NCBI GenBank assembly: GCA_933822405.4
Contig: CAKOGP040000890.1
Span: 296,749-360,748, forward strand
DNA length: 64,000 nucleotides
Direction of reading: 5' to 3'
Origin: Cylindrotheca closterium
Taxonomy: Eukaryota > Bacillariophyta > Bacillariophyceae > Bacillariales > Bacillariaceae
Position 1 is the first letter of the stretch. Every line of letters begins with the position of its first letter. Positions 59,051 to 64,000 of this stretch are shown piece by piece. The notes under the pieces are model-generated. The model was not told where the DNA came from and made no database searches. It worked only from the letters and a program-made list of their open reading frames with translations. The position numbers and the translations under genes are program-made.

Positions 59051-60811
59051 ATGGTTTTTAAATTATTGCCTTTTCACTTCTTTTTTGCCATTGCGTGCAG
59101 CATGTCGACATCAGCAAAAGATGCATCACCAGAAGCAACAGCAAACGGCAAGGGAAGCACAGAAGATAGTAGAGCCGCACTTAGGGGGACATTTTTTACA
59201 TTTGGACTCAGATTGATTTCCTTTGCTTGCACTCAAGTAACTTTGCGATATCTAGACCCGACTGCTCTCGGACGTGCCAGTATCCAACTAGAACTTCTCT
59301 TGACTACTGTCCTATTCTTTAGTCGTGAAGGTTTTCGATTGGCACTCACCAGAAACTTGACAGCAGAATCCTGGAATGTGGCTTGGCTTACGATACCGTT
59401 GGTAAGTCTGGTAGCAGGATTGGCTCTTGTTTGGCATTTGTCACGGACGTTGTATTCGGGATCAGCTGGCGAAGTTGATTCTGATTATGTGATGGCAGGA
59501 GCTCTTTATTGTTTAGCATCTTGGATCGAGGGATGCGCAGAGCCAGCCGTGCTGCATTTCCTTCGTCGTATGGATACACCCAAACGTTCGTCTGCAGAAG
59601 CCTTGGGAACAATGGCTAAAGCATTTGCAACTGTTGTGGGGCTTCAATACCTTGGACCTACTTCGGTGACGGCTTTTGGGTTGTCGCAGCTACTCTATTC
59701 CCTGACCTATGCCATCTACCTCTACTGGAATGCTTGGAATACCTTGCCAATGCCGAATCGAACCTTTGATGGTGCAACATGCTCCCGCGCATTCCAGTTT
59801 ACTCTGCAGGGTGTCTTCAAGCACTTGTTGACGGAAGCCGACAAAATTGTACTGACTACACTCAGTGACAGCTACAATCAAGGTGTCTATGCCATGGTAG
59901 GTTTCCGACTTTTCGCTCACATTTGTCGAAGCAAGACTTTTGGAAACACCTTGAGTTCCTTGCCATCACTCATGTTTCTCACATCCCATCATTGCTTGTC
60001 TACTCAAAAGGGGAGTTCCTATGGTGGATTGGCAGCTCGGATTCTTCTACAACCATTGGAAGAAAATGCACGGTTGCTTTTGAGTCGACTGGCCATGCGG
60101 CATGCATTTGCAGAGTTGGAACAATCCTTTTTGATTTTCGTAAAGCTCGTGCTATACATTGGACTCCTGTTCAGTTTTGTAGCTGTAAACTACACCAACC
60201 TGCTGCTCTGCTTGTTGGCAGGGCGAGAATGGGGAAGCAACGAAGAAGCGGCGAACGTGCTGAGTGCTTTTTGCGTTTACACCGCATTTCTTGCAGCCAA
60301 TGGTATGACAGAGGCATTTGTCTACGGTGTCACTAGAGCTGGAATGATGGAGGTTGGAATTTCTCACGCAGTAACGGGGATCACCTTGGTAGTTCTGGCG
60401 CCATGGGCAACGGCAAAGGGGGCTGCGGCTGGTTTAGTAGCAGTCAACTGCTTGGCAATGCTGATGCGGTCATGTTTCTCGCTCCACCTGGCTTCCAAAT
60501 ACTTCGGAGAAAAAGAGTCGAAGCCTCCCAGAATGGTACTTTTAAGGCTACTACGAAATATGAGCCCCCATCCGATGGTAATTGCATCCTATGGACTATC
60601 ATGGGCTGTAACTCGGCACACGCTTGGAAAGATAAAGGAAAGAGGGTTCCATACGGCACTACAGATTCGGAACAAAGAGTGGTTATGGTTAACAGGACAT
60701 CACTTGGTAGCGGGAGTCTTTTGTGTGGTGGTGACTCTTAGTCTTGCCATTACCATGGACCGTCAGTTCATTCGTTCGTTCCGATTGATGATACGACAAA
60801 AGAATGACTAG
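59051..60811 (+). CDS. RFT1: RFT1-like ER membrane protein of N-glycan assembly
   Basis: Exons 59051-59896 and 60011-60811 give 548 residues. RFT1 is a polytopic ER protein of the oligosaccharide-flippase superfamily, needed when Man5GlcNAc2-PP-dolichol is handled in the membrane; whether it flips the lipid itself is disputed. About 12 hydrophobic segments are visible. Family blocks are ALRGTFFTFGLRLISF at the start, SREGFRLALTR, EADKIVLTTLSDSYNQGVYAM joined across the intron to GSSYGGLAARILLQPLEENARLLLSR (split at the junction), and NGMTEAFVYG. The 114-nt intron is in phase and stop-free. A start at 59102 (MSTSAKDA) is equally possible. Confidence 0.9.
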   Translation: MVFKLLPFHFFFAIACSMSTSAKDASPEATANGKGSTEDSRAALRGTFFTFGLRLISFACTQVTLRYLDPTALGRASIQLELLLTTVLFFSREGFRLALTRNLTAESWNVAWLTIPLVSLVAGLALVWHLSRTLYSGSAGEVDSDYVMAGALYCLASWIEGCAEPAVLHFLRRMDTPKRSSAEALGTMAKAFATVVGLQYLGPTSVTAFGLSQLLYSLTYAIYLYWNAWNTLPMPNRTFDGATCSRAFQFTLQGVFKHLLTEADKIVLTTLSDSYNQGVYAMVGFRLFAHICRSKTFGNTLSSLPSLMFLTSHHCLSTQKGSSYGGLAARILLQPLEENARLLLSRLAMRHAFAELEQSFLIFVKLVLYIGLLFSFVAVNYTNLLLCLLAGREWGSNEEAANVLSAFCVYTAFLAANGMTEAFVYGVTRAGMMEVGISHAVTGITLVVLAPWATAKGAAAGLVAVNCLAMLMRSCFSLHLASKYFGEKESKPPRMVLLRLLRNMSPHPMVIASYGLSWAVTRHTLGKIKERGFHTALQIRNKEWLWLTGHHLVAGVFCVVVTLSLAITMDRQFIRSFRLMIRQKND

Positions 60812-60934
60812 CACAGTGAGGCGAAGATGATGTTTGTTCAACAGTACTTTGCGGCTGAGCGTGGATAAAGTACAAAACACATGGATGCTTGTGTCGGGAG
60901 TGAAAAATGTTGGCAGCGCCGATTTTCAACGCGA

Positions 60935-62258
60935 TTAGAAGTCTTCATCAAAATCCTCATCTCCTTTGAGCTTGAGACCGGCTTTCTCCATCATTTGTCG
61001 AGTGAACGATTTCTTTTCTCGGAGCATATGCGAGGCAAGCTTTAGTCTATCAAATAAGTCGTCGGCATCCAGTGCTTGGATTCGGAAAGAGGCATCTTCA
61101 TCTGGCAATACCTGATGAAGCAATGTGTGTTAGTCCAATCATCTTTCTAACGGTTCGTGCAGCGCCGCACTGATGAGTACCCTGCCAATATAACCACACT
61201 TCAAACTTACATTGGTGCAAAACGCAGCCCAACTGATAGCTGTTAATTCTTGCGGCGTTCTGTCTAATTTTGTACCGGTAGGTACACAGTAGCCTTGCGT
61301 ATCGGTCGAAAGAGCAACGTTATAGGCTTGTGTGAATCGACCCTTGCGGTCAAGTTCCGAAACTTCATCGTCTTCGTCGTCTCCAAGATCGTCATAGAAA
61401 CGATCATCCTGCATCAGATTTGCAAAACATTGTTGTTCAGTTTCGATTGCAACCAAGGCGTCCATCATAAGAACATGTCGACTTACCAACTTCGCAGCCT
61501 GAAGCTTACGTCGCATCTCTGCAACATCCTTGTCGTCTCCGTCACCGTCCTTATCCGAAACTTTCGCTAGCCGATGCTCCATACTACACGTTGTGCACAT
61601 GTTGAGCTATTTCGACAGGAACAACAACAACCATTGCATCTATGTCCTTAAACCAGTCTTACCTTGACAATAATAACATAAAGTTCTCGATATTGCTAGC
61701 AACCAAATTTGGAAGCTCCAAGTTTGGTGGTACTTTGTCCGAAATTTCAGTGCAAGTTGCCTTGAGCCACGGGTCTTGTTGCGTGATTTCCAAGAGCTGA
61801 CCCCTTGAACATACCCTGAGAGTAACGAAGATGCCGAAACCCTCCATTCGATTGTATGCTTCAATTTCACAAATAGGAACAGTTTGAATGATTCCACTTT
61901 CGGCGATTAGACCCATTGCGACTACTCCTGAGTGCTGCTCCATGGCGTAGTCGAACAACTTGATAAATCGATCCTCATACAAACGAAGTTGTTTCTCTTG
62001 CCCCTGTAGAAGCACTTCGTCGTATGGGAAAGGCAAAATGCAAATCTCTTTGGCCGGTGGGCCAACTTCTGTTCCTAGCGGTTGTCGATCCGCGCCTGGT
62101 AAATTAAATATTGAATCTCGCCACTCTGATATGCCAAATAGTGAAAAATCATTGATTCTAATCGTCCCTCTGTGCTGCTGCTGGTTTGCAACAAATGCGA
62201 TGGATTCTGGCGCAGCCAACCACACAGACCATATGCACAGTAGGCCCTTCATTTTCAT
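60935..62258 (-). CDS. Plastid LON substrate-binding-domain protein
   Basis: Minus-strand exons 62258-61663, 61583-61211 and 61111-60935 give 381 residues. The N-terminus (LLCIWSVWLAAPESIAFVA) is a signal peptide with an ASAFAP-like IAFVA. Residues about 70-190 match the N-terminal domain of Lon protease (CILPFPYDEVLLQGQEKQL, VVAMGLIAESGIIQTVPICE, GFGIFVTLRVCSRGQLLEI). No AAA or protease domain follows. The second half is helical and acidic (DDRFYDDLGDDEDDE). Stand-alone LON-domain proteins are common in plants and algae; their role is mostly unknown, and substrate or cofactor binding in the plastid is inferred. Confidence 0.8.
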
Positions 62259-62546
62259 GGTCTGATTTCTGATTAGCTGATACGATGCAATTCTTCCACA
62301 TCATCGAAGAACCGAAAACGCACGTAGTCGACTGAATCATCTGAGGTCACATTTTGCTATGTGGCAATCCTAAACTTGAAAGACCTTTGACAATTTAGGC
62401 ACTTACTGTAGGTTATCATGACTTACCCTCATATCAATACTGGGGTTAGCTAGCTACTTTCGAGCCCAAGAATGTACTGCATGAAACAAAAACAATAGCA
62501 TCCAATCTCTCAGTTCAAGCATTTTTACAACATTCTAGTAATATTT
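62259..62546. other. Intergenic, same-strand neighbours
   Basis: This lies between the end of the RRM-like gene and the start of the LON-domain gene, both on the minus strand. I see nothing recognisable. Confidence 0.5.
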
Positions 62547-63302
62547 TTAAACAGAAACTAGCTGAAGAGATGTTCCCATTCCCATATCCATTCCGTGATA
62601 TTGTGCAACGGCCTTCTTTGCAGATTCGATATCTTCAAAAGTAACCTTTCCTGTCAAGACGGGGAAATCGCTATCCTCTGCACACTCAAAGTCAGCAATA
62701 GCACCGAGTGATTCTAGCGTCATTTTACACCCAGCTTCTCCCATGTTTGCTGGGAATCCAGAAAATTGGAGCGTTGGGCTGTTGACTGGTGGTGGTGCAG
62801 TCATGGCCTTGTCGATTTTTCGAATCAATCCCTTGTAAGTCTTTTCATATCGGGTTCTGGCCATTTTTGGATCATTCAGGTATTCTGCAATGACGTTCAT
62901 AGAGTTGTGGTCGTCCTTTTCCTTGAAACCATTGTACAGGTCTGCGAATACAGGCTTGGTCCAAAGAGCCTCTTCAAGCTTGGAAGAAAATTTGGTGGGT
63001 TGCTTCTTGGGTTCTTCACCTGACATTTTCCCAGAAAGTCGCATTCTCATCTCAACCAACATCAATTTAACTTCCATCTCGTTCATTGCAGCAGATGGCC
63101 GAACTCCACATTCTTGCAATTCAGCTTCGACCTCTTCGTAGGTCAAGGGTTGGACATTGGCAAATTCTGCGGCAACAACAGGATCGTTGTAATCAATGGC
63201 CATCGGAAGAGCAGTTCTGGAGGCTCTTGTCATGGAAGACACTGGAACCCAGGCAGACGAGGCGGCAATTGATGCAAACCCAACGATGACTGACAACTTC
63301 AT
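62547..63302 (-). CDS. Plastid-targeted protein with RRM-like C-terminus
   Basis: A single exon of 251 codons. The N-terminus MKLSVIVGFASIAASSAWVP is a signal peptide with the ASAFAP-like SAWVP. Residues about 50-90 form a short helix-turn-helix resembling a SAP motif (LTYEEVEAELQECGVRPSA). The C-terminal 80 residues show the pattern of an RNA-recognition fold (TLQFSGFPANM, then LTGKVTFEDIESAKKAVAQY). The aromatic RNP residues are weak, so RNA binding is likely but not certain. The gene looks complete. Confidence 0.7.
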   Translation of the reverse strand: MKLSVIVGFASIAASSAWVPVSSMTRASRTALPMAIDYNDPVVAAEFANVQPLTYEEVEAELQECGVRPSAAMNEMEVKLMLVEMRMRLSGKMSGEEPKKQPTKFSSKLEEALWTKPVFADLYNGFKEKDDHNSMNVIAEYLNDPKMARTRYEKTYKGLIRKIDKAMTAPPPVNSPTLQFSGFPANMGEAGCKMTLESLGAIADFECAEDSDFPVLTGKVTFEDIESAKKAVAQYHGMDMGMGTSLQLVSV

Positions 63303-64000
63303 TATTCAAGAGTGTTGTTTCGAAAGGAGGTTTATTGTGATGCGTGAGTTCCAACGACAGATCGCTGACGCGATGATCGATCACCGTCGAAATTTCCAAG
63401 ATTATCGTGTTGATGGACGGACTGTTTCTGTCTTGTTTACTTTCCACGTCTCACGTACCGACAGCGTACAGACGTTATTTGATTTGGCCGCCTGTCCGCC
63501 TCCCTAGTCAAATCGTACCAGTAATTCTACAGTAGCACCAAGAGTATAGCACAAAGAGTAAATGGTCATACGGTACGTCTGTTTTTAAGAGCAATGTTAC
63601 AGATGATTATTCATCCAAATTTCCAATGGAAAAGAGAGTCCTGATTGCGTAGTCCATACAGTTGCAGCCAATAAGCGGCCTTTTTAGGTGTACCCTACGA
63701 TGCTTCCCAACGCTGATGGAAGATGAGACGATGTCGATGTTAGGTCAATGCAAGGTAGACTGTTTCATGATATCTCCTTTAGGGGCTCTTGAGAGTTTGA
63801 TGATTCATCCGCATCAGTCTGAAGTCTTATTTGCATTCGTGGTTGAGAAAAGAGTACCTGGTACCGGTACCTGGTACCTAATTGTCAAAGACTTCGGGTT
63901 GTCTTCAACCACCAGCAGCAGAAAGCAGAACATCTGAAATCCGCCCGAAAGCGGAAGATTGGAGATTCGCTTAAAACTGGTACTGAAACTACGTATAGCA
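63303..64000. other. Right-end region without a recognised gene
   Basis: No gene is supported; the longest plus-strand frame (63662-63937) has no domain or signal. A GTACCTGGTACC direct repeat containing TACCGGTA lies at 63854-63879. A gene could begin beyond the right edge. Confidence 0.4.
63854..63879. repeat. GTACCTGGTACC direct repeat around TACCGGTA
   Basis: TACCTGGTACC occurs twice in tandem, and the junction creates TACCGGTA at 63862-63869. The whole block is rich in dyad symmetry. Confidence 0.7.

Noticed and set aside
63662..63937. 91-codon plus-strand ORF near the right end
   Set aside because: There is no signal, domain or splice partner, and its 3' part runs through the GTACC repeat.

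Overview
This window looks like nuclear DNA of a diatom, probably a pennate one; I cannot name the species. The evidence is spliceosomal GT-AG introns of roughly 44-220 nt, densely packed genes on both strands, a very long Ser/Pro-rich (PSxxPS) surface protein typical of diatoms, and many N-termini with a signal peptide followed by an ASAFAP-like cleavage motif (for example GFAP, DAFVP, SAWVP, CAFVT, IAFVA). That motif is the signature of import into the four-membrane red-lineage plastid. A run of Ns at 54359-54553 marks an assembly gap.

Layout: 1-10209 is one giant gene, cut at the left edge, that fuses the two bacterial families DUF1800 and DUF1501 and ends in a Ser/Pro stalk and a membrane helix. 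10.5-17 kb holds a plastid-type membrane protein with a metal-binding HMA domain, ORC2, a LarC-like nickel-cofactor protein and an FG-motif protein. 17.3-24.5 kb holds an SNF2 helicase carrying F-box, bromodomain and RING, a class I aminotransferase and a small type I membrane protein. 24.7-34.8 kb holds an FAD amine oxidase, a plastid acyl-ACP desaturase, a PPR-SMR protein and a fibrillin-domain protein. 35-49 kb holds a small membrane protein, Trm7, a split coiled-coil ORF, ARF1, EBP2, acetylglutamate kinase, an ARM-like protein, topoisomerase VI A (SPO11-3), isopentenyl phosphate kinase and NAP1. 49.6-64 kb holds a MYB protein, a possible mu-homology adaptor, MoaE, a CRTISO-like oxidoreductase, an unknown plastid protein, RFT1, a plastid LON-domain protein and a plastid RRM-like protein.

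The genes do not form an operon or a single pathway. Two loose themes recur: plastid metabolism (fatty acid desaturation, carotenoid-type oxidoreductases, arginine synthesis, RNA binding, fibrillin) and nuclear chromosome biology (ORC2, SNF2, TOP6A, NAP1, MYB). Neighbours are often head-to-head over 200-500 bp or tail-to-tail within 35-125 bp.

Exon models were built by hand from splice consensus, phase agreement and family motifs. In every multi-exon model the summed exon length is a multiple of three. The most unusual locus is the DUF1800-DUF1501 giant. Other unexplained signals are a coiled-coil ORF split by one in-frame TAG, a pair of ~150-bp direct repeats around the end of Trm7, and an apparent excess of the palindrome TACCGGTA.
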